40,036 bases of DNA. It comes from an uncultured Rhodospirillales bacterium (GTDB taxonomy: Bacteria; Pseudomonadota; Alphaproteobacteria; RF32; CAG-239). The stretch spans positions 1-40,036 of the forward strand of contig CACWLK010000015.1 in NCBI GenBank assembly GCA_902761715.1, read 5' to 3'. Each line of letters starts with the position of its first letter. Within the stretch, counting starts at the first letter, position 1. The notes beneath the pieces are model-generated. The model had not been told where the DNA came from. It did not search any database and saw only the letters and a program-made list of their open reading frames with translations. Below, piece after piece: positions 1-9,384 of the stretch. The position numbers were made by a program, and so were the translations under genes.

Positions 1-1305
1 TCTAAACCATCAGTAAAAGTAGATATTGAAGTTGACAAGAATGCTCGGGAAACCAATTCTGGTTTGATAACTTTGACGGAGAATGTCAGCGGCGATTATG
101 ATGTTATCGTCAACTCGTTGAATCCCGATATTTATGATGGGGCATATACAGCGTTCTTGTATGCGCCTAATGATACGGACAGCAGTGATGAAAGTTTTGA
201 AGTATCACGTGTAATCGGTAGCCCATATATGTGGAAAGCTTTTTTGAACTATTTGGATGAAGAGGAAGGTTCTACTTGGTATTTGGCTTTGACCGATGAA
301 GAGAATCCTGATTTTCCGAAACCTGAACCGGAGCCGGAGCCTGAACCGCAACCCAAACCGAGCAAGATTTATGCTCCTGAAGTTGTTGCCGGTATTGGCT
401 TGCACGAGGCGGCTATTGAACAAACAAGAAGTGTTGTTCACAACGTAAAAGGTAAGGTTGCCGCCGGACGTGAGTTCTGCCCGAGATGTGGAATGTACGA
501 CTATGGTTGGGATAATAACCTGTTACGGAACATTTGGGTACTAGCTCAGGGCGAAAGTGCTAATATAGAAGAACCGGTTGATATGGATGCTAAAATTTGG
601 GGTATAGAAGCCGGATTTGATGTTCAAAATGACATTCATAATACTTTTGGGGTATTTGCCTCTTATCGTAACGGCGAATACGACCTATCTGGTAAAGGCA
701 AAAAATTCCGCTCGAATATCGGCTCTGAAATTAATATCGACAGCTATTTGGCCGGTTTATACTATCGCTACGACCGCTATCTGGTATGGGCATTTGCGAC
801 CATCTATGGCGGTATTCAACAAGCTGATGTCAAGACCGATGACGGTATAGCCAAATTTGATACCGACGGTATAGAGTTCGGTGCAAGTATTGAGGTCGGT
901 CGCACCATTCCGCTTGCCAGAGACTTAACCTTAGATCCGAGTGTCGGCTTGTACTATACTCAAGTTAACTTTGATGATACTGACGACAATGTTGGTAAAC
1001 ACTATGAGTGGGATGACATCAAACATTTGGAAGCTGAACTCGGAGCTAAACTTGAAAAGCAGTTTGATAATGCCAAAGTTTATGTCAAACCGAGTGTAAT
1101 CCGCACTTTGACTAAAGATGACAGTGTATTGATTACCGGATTAAACAAAGCTGACACCTATTCTGATCAAACCTTGGGACGTATCGAAGTTGGCGGGCGT
1201 TACGGCTTTACTGATGCTTTGTCAATTTATGCATGGGCTAACTACACCTTCGGCAGCTCTTATGATGCCATCGGTCTTGGTGCCGGATTGAACTACGCGT
1301 GGTAA
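1..1305 (+). CDS. Autotransporter C-terminal part with outer-membrane beta-barrel (5' partial)
   Basis: The reading frame is open to the first base of the window, so this is the C-terminal about 434 codons of a longer protein; the TTG at 64 is only an internal codon. After a passenger remnant there is a proline-rich linker of alternating Pro-Glu/Pro-Lys (about 305-362). The last about 270 residues alternate polar and aromatic positions in amphipathic strands and end in an aromatic residue (...LNYAW), as is typical of a type V secretion (autotransporter) barrel recognised by the BAM complex. The passenger would be exported through or displayed on the outer membrane. A CxxC pair (FCPRCG) just before the barrel is unusual for this family, in which cysteines are generally rare. 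The passenger function cannot be read because it lies outside the window. The barrel call is fairly sure. Confidence 0.8.
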   Translation, partial: SKPSVKVDIEVDKNARETNSGLITLTENVSGDYDVIVNSLNPDIYDGAYTAFLYAPNDTDSSDESFEVSRVIGSPYMWKAFLNYLDEEEGSTWYLALTDEENPDFPKPEPEPEPEPQPKPSKIYAPEVVAGIGLHEAAIEQTRSVVHNVKGKVAAGREFCPRCGMYDYGWDNNLLRNIWVLAQGESANIEEPVDMDAKIWGIEAGFDVQNDIHNTFGVFASYRNGEYDLSGKGKKFRSNIGSEINIDSYLAGLYYRYDRYLVWAFATIYGGIQQADVKTDDGIAKFDTDGIEFGASIEVGRTIPLARDLTLDPSVGLYYTQVNFDDTDDNVGKHYEWDDIKHLEAELGAKLEKQFDNAKVYVKPSVIRTLTKDDSVLITGLNKADTYSDQTLGRIEVGGRYGFTDALSIYAWANYTFGSSYDAIGLGAGLNYAW

Positions 1306-1320
1306 ACAAAAACGACTAAT

Positions 1321-1348
1321 AAAAATCCCCTCAATCGAGGGGATTTTT
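1321..1348. terminator. Bidirectional rho-independent terminator
   Basis: A perfect 12-bp stem (AAAAATCCCCTC / GAGGGGATTTTT) with an AATC loop has a T-run on both strands. It lies between the convergent autotransporter and TolC-like lipoprotein genes and can serve both. Confidence 0.9.
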
Positions 1349-1387
1349 GCGTTAACCTTTCAAACCTGAACGGCTGAGGTTTTAACA

Positions 1388-3298
1388 TCACCGCCCTGTA
1401 CTGGCCGAAATATAATTATCGTTGCAGTTGGATCCAACACAACGCTTGAGTACCATGGCGGAAGAATCTGAGTTTTGCCCCGTAACATTCATTGACGGAA
1501 CAAAAACATTAACTACTTTGATTTTGAATGATGTATAACCAATGTTATCACTTTCATCAATAAAATAGGTTTTTACTTCGTATATACCTTCTTGTCCGGG
1601 CATTGGCGTGCCTTCAAAGGTGCGAGTTTCTTCGTTATAACTCAACCATCTGGGCAGAGGATTGTCATCAATCAGGCCGGAACGGCTGATTACCTTACCC
1701 TTAAAATTCATACGGTCAACCATTTCTTGCGGAATGGTAACTTTGAAATGTTGACCGGTCTCAACTTTGATGTTTGGAAGTTTGTCGGAAGATGACAAAT
1801 TGACCGGAGGACGTTTGGCCGGAACTTGAAGTAAATACGGGCGGTTATCGGGCATAAAATCACCCTCACCCCATTTTTGCATACTGTTATGCAAATAAAC
1901 AGCTATGTTAGATGGTTTTTCATTGAGCATATAATAGGGTATTGCATCTAAGCCGATAGAAACATACAAGTTGCCTAAACTGTCTTGTAAATCAGCGTAA
2001 GCCTTAAAGGCTTTAACCTCATCCCCGATTGCGCGAGCTGCTTCAAGTTGAGCTTTTTCGTCTTTGGTGCCTTTAGCAATGGTGAAGTCCTCGGCAATGT
2101 TTTCCGATGTATTGGCAATTTCCATATTAATTTGGTAGTCCTCTACTGCGGACATATATTGTGCCCAAGCAACATAAACCTGACTCAAAATGAGCGAAGA
2201 CATGCGTTGACGACGGAGAGCAGCTAAATCCTTCAAATTAGGATTGTTGATATCCTCGTAGACACTGTACCCAATCTCTTTGGCTTGTTTTGACCACATA
2301 CGATTATAGCGGGCAGGATCACTCTTATATTCCGCCTCGGACGGTTGTTTAAACTCTTGAATAATTACTTTCAAATCTTTAGGGTTGTTACCTAAATCAT
2401 GTTCTCTGAGTTCGGGGCGGTTGTTGAGGGCAAGCCATTCCAAATCAGACAAACTTGTCTTGATTTTCGGAAGTTCAAAGTTGCCGTATTCAGAACCGAC
2501 AAGCTCGTATTCAGTCGATGGGTGCATACCCATCAAGCTGGAAAGACGGGTTTGAGCGGTTTCAAGATCACGCTTGAGAGAAGAAAGTTTTTTAATAGCC
2601 TCCATGTATTGTCTTTTTTTGACAAGCAAATCTACCGGTTGCTGCTCGTTTTTTTCAGCCAATTGCTTGGCGGTAGCATTCATATCATCAACTTCGAGCG
2701 TCATAAACTCGATCATATCATCGGTAACCGGCAAGAGCTTTTGTGCGGCAAGTGTACGCCAGTAAAGACTGCGGGTCTCTTGCAAAATGTTATGAATAAC
2801 TTTGCGGCTTTCCTCAAACGCTACGCTCGATTTGTAATCGGCATCACGGGTTTGGCAATAAACCATTGTCATATCAAGAACGTTCCAAGCTACTTTTAAG
2901 TCAGGGCTGATAGCAGATGAGTTGGTCTGGTTGATATAACCGGCATGGCTGACAATCTCTGGCAAGCGGTTAACCGGTGAAGTGCCGGCACGAATCAGGC
3001 TGTCTTCATAATTGACCAAACGGCGGGTATAGTTATATTTGAGCGCCAAAGCCATTGCCATGTACATATCAATTGGCTTTTCAATCTTGCGAGGTGTGCT
3101 GATAAACATATTTTGCATATCTGTGTCAATGCGAACAGCACGGTCCCACTCGTTGTAGGTGGCAGCCTCGGGATTATAGACGACACTTGCCCCTTTTGAA
3201 AGAGGAGGATTGTCAACAGCCGGAGCAACAGTCTTGTGGCGCCCGCAAGCCGTAAGCAAAAATGCAACCGAAAGTATGGATATCAATAGCTTTTTCAT
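1388..3298 (-). CDS. TolC-like outer-membrane efflux lipoprotein with C-terminal Ig/cadherin-like domain
   Basis: 636 residues. The N-terminus is a lipoprotein signal (MKKLLISILSVAFLLTAC), with the lipidated Cys at residue 18. Residues about 60-460 are long helical stretches with the outer-membrane-factor pattern: A-x-A-x-x-x-NY-x-x-R near residue 85, then a 'LKVAWNVLDM' strand, then an E-rich helix pair ending in YWRTLAAQ. This suggests a TolC/OprM-type channel subunit for efflux or type I secretion. Residues about 530-605 (from KGKVISRSGL through LPRWLSYNEETRTFEGTP to IKVV) match the dystroglycan-type cadherin / putative-Ig fold, an unusual addition to a TolC protein. No membrane fusion protein or pump lies beside it. 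The start is supported by an AAGGGT sequence upstream. The OMF call is moderately sure and the tail domain is a motif-level call. Confidence 0.7.
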   Translation of the reverse strand: MKKLLISILSVAFLLTACGRHKTVAPAVDNPPLSKGASVVYNPEAATYNEWDRAVRIDTDMQNMFISTPRKIEKPIDMYMAMALALKYNYTRRLVNYEDSLIRAGTSPVNRLPEIVSHAGYINQTNSSAISPDLKVAWNVLDMTMVYCQTRDADYKSSVAFEESRKVIHNILQETRSLYWRTLAAQKLLPVTDDMIEFMTLEVDDMNATAKQLAEKNEQQPVDLLVKKRQYMEAIKKLSSLKRDLETAQTRLSSLMGMHPSTEYELVGSEYGNFELPKIKTSLSDLEWLALNNRPELREHDLGNNPKDLKVIIQEFKQPSEAEYKSDPARYNRMWSKQAKEIGYSVYEDINNPNLKDLAALRRQRMSSLILSQVYVAWAQYMSAVEDYQINMEIANTSENIAEDFTIAKGTKDEKAQLEAARAIGDEVKAFKAYADLQDSLGNLYVSIGLDAIPYYMLNEKPSNIAVYLHNSMQKWGEGDFMPDNRPYLLQVPAKRPPVNLSSSDKLPNIKVETGQHFKVTIPQEMVDRMNFKGKVISRSGLIDDNPLPRWLSYNEETRTFEGTPMPGQEGIYEVKTYFIDESDNIGYTSFKIKVVNVFVPSMNVTGQNSDSSAMVLKRCVGSNCNDNYISASTGR

Positions 3299-3431
3299 TA
3301 TATGTAAACCCTTTTGGAACGATAATCTATCTCAATCTTTACACCACTTTTTTCAAAAAAAATAGTATTTAGTTGCTTTTATCTACTTTTATTTATAAGA
3401 TAAAAGAAATTGGTAACAGCAGTAGAAAACA

Positions 3432-4211
3432 ATGTTTGATATTTTTAAAACTATTTTCAAATATAAAGAAAAGGAAAGCCCTGATAAACTCGGCCTTTAT
3501 CCCGAAAGAGTGCATGTGGATGCAATGCCGGAGCGACGCTATTTGTGGACATCAAGAGTTTTGGTAATTATAGCATGCTTTTCCATCTGTTTTAACATGA
3601 TGCTGGCATCGACACTTTATGTTATTATTCCACAGCGGGGAAGTTATCCGAAACTGTTTTATATTGATCGATATTTTAATCAGGTTGAAAGATTACAGCC
3701 GGCAGAAGTTTTTTATCCGACGGCAAATCTGATTACGGAAGAGCATATTTCAAACTATATTATGCTACGTTACATAATTACAAATGATTATGACGAACTG
3801 GCCAAAAGATGGGGAGAGGGACAATATATATATTGGATGTCATCAACCACTGTATTTAAAGACTTTCAAGACTATGATGTGAGATATAATCTAGAACAAT
3901 TCAAAAGCAAAAACATGATGCGTGACGTGGAAATTGACTGGATACGTCCGATGTCGCGCGGATTATGGCAAGCCCAGATTAGGACACTAGACTACCTGCC
4001 TAAAGCTCAAGAACCGATTGTCAGCGTATGGCGACTTACCATGCGTATTCAATATTTTAACTTCAACAACGTTACATATGAAGATTCTCTCAAGAATCCG
4101 TTCGGATTTTTAATCAGAACATTTTCACAATCGTATTTGGGTAATGATGTTGCTGCAGACGATTATCTGTCAGAATCAAAACGAATTACCAAAGAGCTGT
4201 TCTTCAGATAA
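3432..4211 (+). CDS. VirB8-like type IV secretion inner-membrane protein
   Basis: 259 residues with one membrane segment at about 43-67 after a short cytoplasmic tail, then a periplasmic domain. That domain has the VirB8 order of motifs: a helix ending in ISNYIMLRYIITNDYD (the family's Y-V-x-x-R-E-x-Y-D helix), a strand R-D-V-E-I-D-W-I-R-P, a W-Q-A-Q-I-R-T strand, and NPFGFLIRTFSQSYL, like the family's NPLGF-x-V motif near the end. VirB8 proteins are periplasmic scaffold parts of type IVA secretion systems. No other VirB gene is in the window, so this copy is either detached from its system or serves a reduced one. The ribosome binding site is weak. It faces away from the TolC-like lipoprotein (divergent, 133 bp apart), so a shared control region is possible. 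Confidence 0.7.
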   Translation: MFDIFKTIFKYKEKESPDKLGLYPERVHVDAMPERRYLWTSRVLVIIACFSICFNMMLASTLYVIIPQRGSYPKLFYIDRYFNQVERLQPAEVFYPTANLITEEHISNYIMLRYIITNDYDELAKRWGEGQYIYWMSSTTVFKDFQDYDVRYNLEQFKSKNMMRDVEIDWIRPMSRGLWQAQIRTLDYLPKAQEPIVSVWRLTMRIQYFNFNNVTYEDSLKNPFGFLIRTFSQSYLGNDVAADDYLSESKRITKELFFR

Positions 4212-4213
4212 AG

Positions 4214-4239
4214 AATACCGCCGTTCGGCGGTATTTTTT
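4214..4239. terminator. Bidirectional rho-independent terminator
   Basis: Stem ATACCGCC/GGCGGTAT with a GTTC loop, followed by TTTTT. It sits between the convergent virB8-like and pepF genes, 3 bp after the first stop codon. Confidence 0.9.
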
Positions 4240-4242
4240 ATC

Positions 4243-6027
4243 TTACAGTTTGAGTTTTTTATCAAGACGTTCAAGTTCATCAATATAACTACTGATAAGC
4301 TGTAGTCCTTTGTGCCAAAAGTCCGGTTTTTCCGGATTGAGGCCGAATGGTGAAAGCAAGGTTTTGTAATCGGTGATAGCCGTTTTGGATAACATTTCCA
4401 TATATTTATCGGGGAAATTTTTGACTTTACCCTCTTGGCTTACCTGATAAAGTGAGTTGACCAGGCAATCGGCAAACGAGTAGGCATATACGTAAAACGG
4501 CAAAAAGAAGAAATGTCCGACCTGCGACCAAATATAGGCGCTATCATCACTTACATCAACGTATTTGCCAAGACTTGCACGCATTTCCTCCTGCCAAATT
4601 TGGTTCAGGCGTTCGGTGCTGAGTTCGCCATTGCGGCGTTCGGCATGGGCGCGGGTTTCAAAAAAGTGGAAAGCAATCTGACGAATGGCGGTATTAATCA
4701 TATCGCTTACTTTAGAGGCAATCAGCGCCAGCTTTTGCTCGTTATCCGGAAGTTTTTTGACCATTGACTGGAAAGTAATCATTTCTCCGAAAACTGAGGC
4801 AACTTCTTCGGTTGTCATACGAGAATATTCGTTCAGTTCTCCGTTTTTGGTTCTGGTCTGATGGTGGCAACCATGACCAAGCTCGTGAGCCAAAGTCAAA
4901 ACATCATTTTGTTTGCCGGCAAAATTAAGCAAAAGATACGGGTGAGAATCGGCACACACCGGAGCACAAAAAGCACCGCTGCGTTTACCGTCACGAGGCG
5001 GAACATCAATCCAGTTATGGCTGAAAAAATCCTTGGCAATATTATACAATTTAGGAGAAAATTGGTTATATGCCTCAAGAACTAATTTTACCGTGTCGTC
5101 CCAACTATATTCAATATCCTTACTGAACGGCAATGGTGCATTGCGATCCCAATAGGAGATTTTTTTCATTTTCAGCCATTTGGCTTTAAGTTTATAAAAA
5201 CGGTGAGCAATTTCAGCATAGCTGTTGCGCACACTCTCTGCCAAAGCATCGACGGTCTTGTCGCTTACATTTTCAGACATATTGCGCGATGAAACCGGGG
5301 TTTTAAAACCACGTTTTTCGTCTTCAATAGCCTTATCTTTTATAATCATATTGTAAATAAACGTAAATAAATCGGCATTTTCTTTAGCAACACGGTTAAT
5401 TTCACGTCCGGCGGCATGACGGAGTTCTGCATCTTTATCAAGCAAGAGCTTTGAGATTTCCGCATCGTTGTAGTTTTTGCCGTTTACTGTATAAACAAGC
5501 TTTGATGATGTTTCTTCATAAAGTCTTACCCATGCGCTTGATGAGGTAATGGATTTTTCAAGCAATACTTCTTCTACCGGTTCGGATAACTCATATTTTT
5601 TAAAACGGCGCACTCTCTCCAACCATGGACGGTAGGTTGCCGCTTTTTTATCTTTAAGCCATTCGGATATTTTTTTATCAGGTAACGAGTTAATTTCCAA
5701 ACTCAAAAACACCAAAGGTTTGCCATAGTCGGTGAGTTTTTCACTAACGCTCTGATAAAATGCGACGGCTTTTTGATTTTTCATTTGAGTAACCATGTTC
5801 AAATATGCAAAACCACCGATTTTGCCGGCAGATGAAACAGCTTTTTCGTATTCATGGAGAATTTTGCCGATTTCAGCTCCGCTCATTTGTCCGAATTTTC
5901 CTTTATATTTACGGGCAAAATTTTTACAAAAACGTTCATATTTTTCTAAATCGGCATTGATTTTAGGATCATCAATGTCATGGTACAATTCAGATAAATC
6001 CCAAGCCGGTAATTTTTTATTGTTCAT
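4243..6027 (-). CDS. pepF: Oligoendopeptidase F, M3 family zinc peptidase
   Basis: 594 residues from the chosen start. It carries the thermolysin-type zinc motif HELGHGCHH and the downstream glutamate helix (EYSRMTTEEVASVFGEM) that completes the metal site in M3 peptidases. The C-terminal part has the family's IRQIAFHFFETRAH and 'WSQVGHFFFLPFYVYAYSFAD' stretches. It is a cytoplasmic enzyme that cuts short peptides of about 7-17 residues. An in-frame ATG lies 21 bp upstream (6048), but the ATG at 6027 has GGAGAA eight bases before it and only overlaps the upstream gene by 11 bp, so 6027 is preferred. It is probably translated with the two genes upstream. Confidence 0.92.
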   Translation of the reverse strand: MNNKKLPAWDLSELYHDIDDPKINADLEKYERFCKNFARKYKGKFGQMSGAEIGKILHEYEKAVSSAGKIGGFAYLNMVTQMKNQKAVAFYQSVSEKLTDYGKPLVFLSLEINSLPDKKISEWLKDKKAATYRPWLERVRRFKKYELSEPVEEVLLEKSITSSSAWVRLYEETSSKLVYTVNGKNYNDAEISKLLLDKDAELRHAAGREINRVAKENADLFTFIYNMIIKDKAIEDEKRGFKTPVSSRNMSENVSDKTVDALAESVRNSYAEIAHRFYKLKAKWLKMKKISYWDRNAPLPFSKDIEYSWDDTVKLVLEAYNQFSPKLYNIAKDFFSHNWIDVPPRDGKRSGAFCAPVCADSHPYLLLNFAGKQNDVLTLAHELGHGCHHQTRTKNGELNEYSRMTTEEVASVFGEMITFQSMVKKLPDNEQKLALIASKVSDMINTAIRQIAFHFFETRAHAERRNGELSTERLNQIWQEEMRASLGKYVDVSDDSAYIWSQVGHFFFLPFYVYAYSFADCLVNSLYQVSQEGKVKNFPDKYMEMLSKTAITDYKTLLSPFGLNPEKPDFWHKGLQLISSYIDELERLDKKLKL

Positions 6028-6445
6028 TTTTCTTATTCTCCAATTCATCGTGCTTTTGTTTGAGGTCAGTCATTTCTGAGGCTATATCAGGGTTGGACTG
6101 ATAATATTCATCAATCTCTTCATCATCCTCATATTGGGGTAAATCAGGGGTGAAGATATAATTGCTCCACGGGCGAGGTTGTTTTCCGCTCATCCAGTCT
6201 GAAAAGCCGGTAATGATAACTTGTCCGTCGCATACATAGTTTTGAGCTATTGCTTTAAGGATGCAAAATTTGCCATTGTTGCAACTTTCAATTTGCTCGG
6301 CCATCTCGTATGTGCATGGCACAAAGCCACGGTTTTGCGAATCTTGGTGAGGAGAAAATAAAACCAAAAAGAATTCGATAAAAAACAATCCCAAAAAGAT
6401 TGAAATTATCAATCCGAACCAATGATATTTAATAAAATTAAGCAA
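6017..6445 (-). CDS. Small membrane-anchored protein of unknown function
   Basis: 142 residues, not recognised. It begins with TTG, directly abutting the stop codon of the nucleotidyltransferase gene. AAGGA inside the end of that gene lies about 8 bases before the TTG, and no ATG occurs until after the membrane segment, so TTG is the best start. Residues 8-32 form one hydrophobic segment, followed by a region with three cysteines (PCTYEMAEQIESCNNGKFC) and a fourth near residue 70. The tail is acidic and ends in a Lys/Glu-rich helix. The orientation suggests a periplasmic domain, with disulfides possible. It is translationally coupled to the gene upstream and overlaps pepF by 11 bp. Confidence 0.6.
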   Translation of the reverse strand: MLNFIKYHWFGLIISIFLGLFFIEFFLVLFSPHQDSQNRGFVPCTYEMAEQIESCNNGKFCILKAIAQNYVCDGQVIITGFSDWMSGKQPRPWSNYIFTPDLPQYEDDEEIDEYYQSNPDIASEMTDLKQKHDELENKKNEQ

Positions 6446-7183
6446 TTATTTTTTTCCTTGTCTTTTTTGTAAAAAGCTCTCCAAAAGTGCAAGTTCTTCG
6501 CGGGTGTTGGCACCGGCTACTTCTTCGGCGGAGCATTCTACAACAGCGCATTTCATACCTTTGGAACGAGCTATAGCTATTGCATCAGTAAGATAATACT
6601 CTTTTGCTGCGTTGTCATTACCGATTTCGGATAAAATATCCAGCATAACTTTTCCGTCAAAGCACATAATGCCCGAATTACAAAGTTTGATAGCTTTTTC
6701 TTCATCGGTAGCATCTTTAAACTCAACAATTTTGACCAGTTCGCCGTTTTCAATCTTAAGGCGCCCGTAACGAGCGGCATCGGCGGGAGTAAAACCTAAA
6801 ACAACGATTGCGTATCCCTCGTCACGTTTGGCTATCATTTTGCGATAGGTGCCAACGGTAGTAATCGGGTTGTCGCCGAAAATTACCAAAACATCGCCAT
6901 CAAAGCCTTTGAGCTCATCTTTGGCAGACAATACGGCATTACCGGTACCGAGTTGTTGTGCCTGAACGCAGGTCGGATGCGGTGCGACTTCTTTTCTGAC
7001 CAAATCTCCATCCGGAGCAGTTACGGTTATAATTTTATCGACTTTCATTTCTTCCATGGCGTCAACAATATGACGAATCATAGGTTTGCCGCACAGTGGC
7101 ATCATAACCTTGGGAAGGTCTGATTTCATGCGGGTGCCCTTACCGGCACCTAAAATAACAGCTGCGACTTTAGAATTTTGCAT
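6446..7183 (-). CDS. Stand-alone GlmU-type sugar nucleotidyltransferase domain
   Basis: 245 residues. It has the pyrophosphorylase signature LGAGKGTRMKSDLPKVMMPL at residue 11, the Q-L-G-T-G-N/H-A motif, a metal-binding FGDNP and the E-F-K-D-A-T-x-E-E-x-A-I segment that in GlmU contacts UDP-GlcNAc. This corresponds to the N-terminal half of GlmU, which makes UDP-GlcNAc from UTP and GlcNAc-1-phosphate. The left-handed beta-helix acetyltransferase half (about 200 residues) is absent, and the next open frame is unrelated, so this is not a simple frameshift. It could be a dedicated UDP-sugar pyrophosphorylase, or the cell may carry full GlmU elsewhere. First gene of the minus-strand run ending with pepF. 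Confidence 0.8.
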   Translation of the reverse strand: MQNSKVAAVILGAGKGTRMKSDLPKVMMPLCGKPMIRHIVDAMEEMKVDKIITVTAPDGDLVRKEVAPHPTCVQAQQLGTGNAVLSAKDELKGFDGDVLVIFGDNPITTVGTYRKMIAKRDEGYAIVVLGFTPADAARYGRLKIENGELVKIVEFKDATDEEKAIKLCNSGIMCFDGKVMLDILSEIGNDNAAKEYYLTDAIAIARSKGMKCAVVECSAEEVAGANTREELALLESFLQKRQGKK

Positions 7184-7266
7184 AATGTTGTCCTTTCTAA
7201 CATTTTTTTAATAACTAGATTGTATATTAGCAAATATATCTGATTAGTTAACAGTGGGAGCTTTTT

Positions 7267-9384
7267 ATGAGAAAACTTTTTTTTGCAATATATTTCATTA
7301 CCGGAATAATGTTGATTGCCACAGCATGGGCCGGTACCAGAGAGCTGATTGACCCTGTTGAAATAAATAAGGTTAAAAACAATCAGGATATTTCATCGCC
7401 TCAAAAAGTCGAAAAAACGAATCAGGATATTCCAGCAACGAAAGAAGAATTTATAGAATATATTCGTGAAAGGGCAAAAAAAGCAACCAAATCAAAACGA
7501 TCTGAAATTGATGGAGAATCGGGACTGAGTGTTATTCATAGCGAGGAATATATTGCTCAGCAGGCACAAAGCAATAAATCAACTTTTCAGAAGATGTACG
7601 AGGAAGCATTAAGCAAAGTTACACTAGATGAATATACACACCCGATTGAAGATTTACGTCCGACAGCTCCCTCTGACGGAAAATTGAACTCACAAATGGC
7701 ATTGGAAAATATTCAACAACAATCCCAAAAACTGGGATTTGAAGTAATAAACATTGATTTACCAAATGGTCAAAGAGTTACAGCTCCGGCTAAGGAACAT
7801 ATTCCGTATATGTCGAGCAAAATTGATATTATGCCGGACGGAATGATCAGAATTAAGGATACGGTTACGGTTATTGCCAACGGGCAAAAGTTAAAATATG
7901 GATTGGTAAAGGCTTTGCCCAAGTATTCGGTTTCAAGAAACGGGGTTAAAAACAGCACAATTCCGTATTTGAACAGCGTAAAAATTAATAACACGGATAT
8001 TCAATATACAATTAAAGATGCCTTTGACAGATTTTTGATTGTGCCCAAGAAGCAACTTCCACTGCAACCTGGAATTTATACATACGAATTTGATTATATA
8101 CTGGATCGTAAACTTTGGTATTATAAAGATTTTAATGAGTTTTATTGGGATGTGACCGGAAGTTATTGGAATTTGGCAATATCTACGGCAATTGCGGCGG
8201 TCAGACTGCCGATAAACGTAAAACCAATCGGACAAAATCTGATGGTGGGATTTTTGCCTAATGAGATTACTGAGCAAGGCACCGTGATTTCAATGAACAC
8301 AAGAACAAACAGTTTGGGCTTTGCATCCGAAATGCCGTTACTTGCCGGTGAAGGAATGTTCGTGTTGGTTCGTATTCCGAAGAGCGGTTTTATCGAACCT
8401 GATTTTAACAAAAAATTTAAGTGGTTTGTTGAAGATTATGGAGAAATGCTCTTTGCCTTGCTGGGGTTGATAATGATATTGGGGGCGTATTGGATTTCGT
8501 GGAAAAACATTGATCGTTCGGCAAAAGATAGTGCCAAGATTAAGTTTAAGCGTACACCGGCATTGTACAGAATGTTGGCAAAAGGCATATATGATAAAGT
8601 ATCATTCGGAGCTTTTTTGATTGAGATTTTCCAAAAAGGAGCAATTAATATCGTAAATGAAAACGGCAAAATCTCGCTGGTTAAACGCACTGATAACCTA
8701 AGTAAGTTTGATTATTATTACAAAAAAGCAATCAAGCAAATATTCGGTTCAAAAAAGACAACATTTGCTGTAGAAAACAGTTCGGCAATTACTTTGAACA
8801 AGGCCTCAAAGTTAATTGAAAAAGACACTCATAAACGGCTTAAATGGCTGCTGCTAAAACTTAATGCCGGCTACGTAATATTCAGCTGTATAATGTTGTT
8901 GGCGGCAGAGTTGGCAATTGCAATGTTAAAAGTTGATACATGGCAAATTTTCGGAGTATTGGTTGCCTCGACAATTACAATTGCTTTTTATTGGTGGATT
9001 TTGTTTGCCAAAATTAACAACAAAGTACTGAGTATTGTTGCTAAATCTTTTGCTGCGGTTTTGATTATAATCAGTGCATTGGTTATGACTGCCTATATCC
9101 ATGTTGTTCCGGTACTGTTAATTGTGGCAATGATTTTTGTTATCTTTAAATACAGCCGCCTGTTTGCAAAACGTGACGGATTAATCAGGCACAACGTGGT
9201 TGATGCCAAAAATATGGCAGAGCACTTGAAAAATGATGCCGAACAAATTGTTCTAGGGCAACAATTTGCCATCAATCAGCCTAATATTTTTGCTCTGGGA
9301 GCCCAAAGTGCTTATACCAAGAATAAAAATATTGGTGATGTCTATAAGATGGATATCGTGGAAGATATATTGAAGCTTATGTAA
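7267..9384 (+). CDS. DUF2207-type predicted membrane protein
   Basis: 705 residues. A cleavable signal peptide (about residues 1-22, ending ATAWA) is followed by a charged, coil-like region to about 170. An extracytoplasmic beta domain (about 185-385) has the DUF2207 hallmarks 'ALPKYSVSRNG' and 'TYEFDYILDRKLWYYKDFNEFYWDVTGSYW'. Then come a membrane segment near 393-412, a cytoplasmic winged-helix-like part (PALYRMLAKGIYDKVSFGAFLIEIFQKGAI) and further membrane segments at about 545-640. The family is widespread in bacteria, with no firm function known to me. GGGAG precedes the ATG by 6-7 bases. It is divergent from the nucleotidyltransferase gene (83 bp between starts). Confidence 0.75.
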   Translation: MRKLFFAIYFITGIMLIATAWAGTRELIDPVEINKVKNNQDISSPQKVEKTNQDIPATKEEFIEYIRERAKKATKSKRSEIDGESGLSVIHSEEYIAQQAQSNKSTFQKMYEEALSKVTLDEYTHPIEDLRPTAPSDGKLNSQMALENIQQQSQKLGFEVINIDLPNGQRVTAPAKEHIPYMSSKIDIMPDGMIRIKDTVTVIANGQKLKYGLVKALPKYSVSRNGVKNSTIPYLNSVKINNTDIQYTIKDAFDRFLIVPKKQLPLQPGIYTYEFDYILDRKLWYYKDFNEFYWDVTGSYWNLAISTAIAAVRLPINVKPIGQNLMVGFLPNEITEQGTVISMNTRTNSLGFASEMPLLAGEGMFVLVRIPKSGFIEPDFNKKFKWFVEDYGEMLFALLGLIMILGAYWISWKNIDRSAKDSAKIKFKRTPALYRMLAKGIYDKVSFGAFLIEIFQKGAINIVNENGKISLVKRTDNLSKFDYYYKKAIKQIFGSKKTTFAVENSSAITLNKASKLIEKDTHKRLKWLLLKLNAGYVIFSCIMLLAAELAIAMLKVDTWQIFGVLVASTITIAFYWWILFAKINNKVLSIVAKSFAAVLIIISALVMTAYIHVVPVLLIVAMIFVIFKYSRLFAKRDGLIRHNVVDAKNMAEHLKNDAEQIVLGQQFAINQPNIFALGAQSAYTKNKNIGDVYKMDIVEDILKLM

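Noticed and set aside
6028..6048. Longer start for oligoendopeptidase F at 6048
   Set aside because: The ATG at 6027 has GGAGAA at ideal spacing, and that sequence lies inside the extension.
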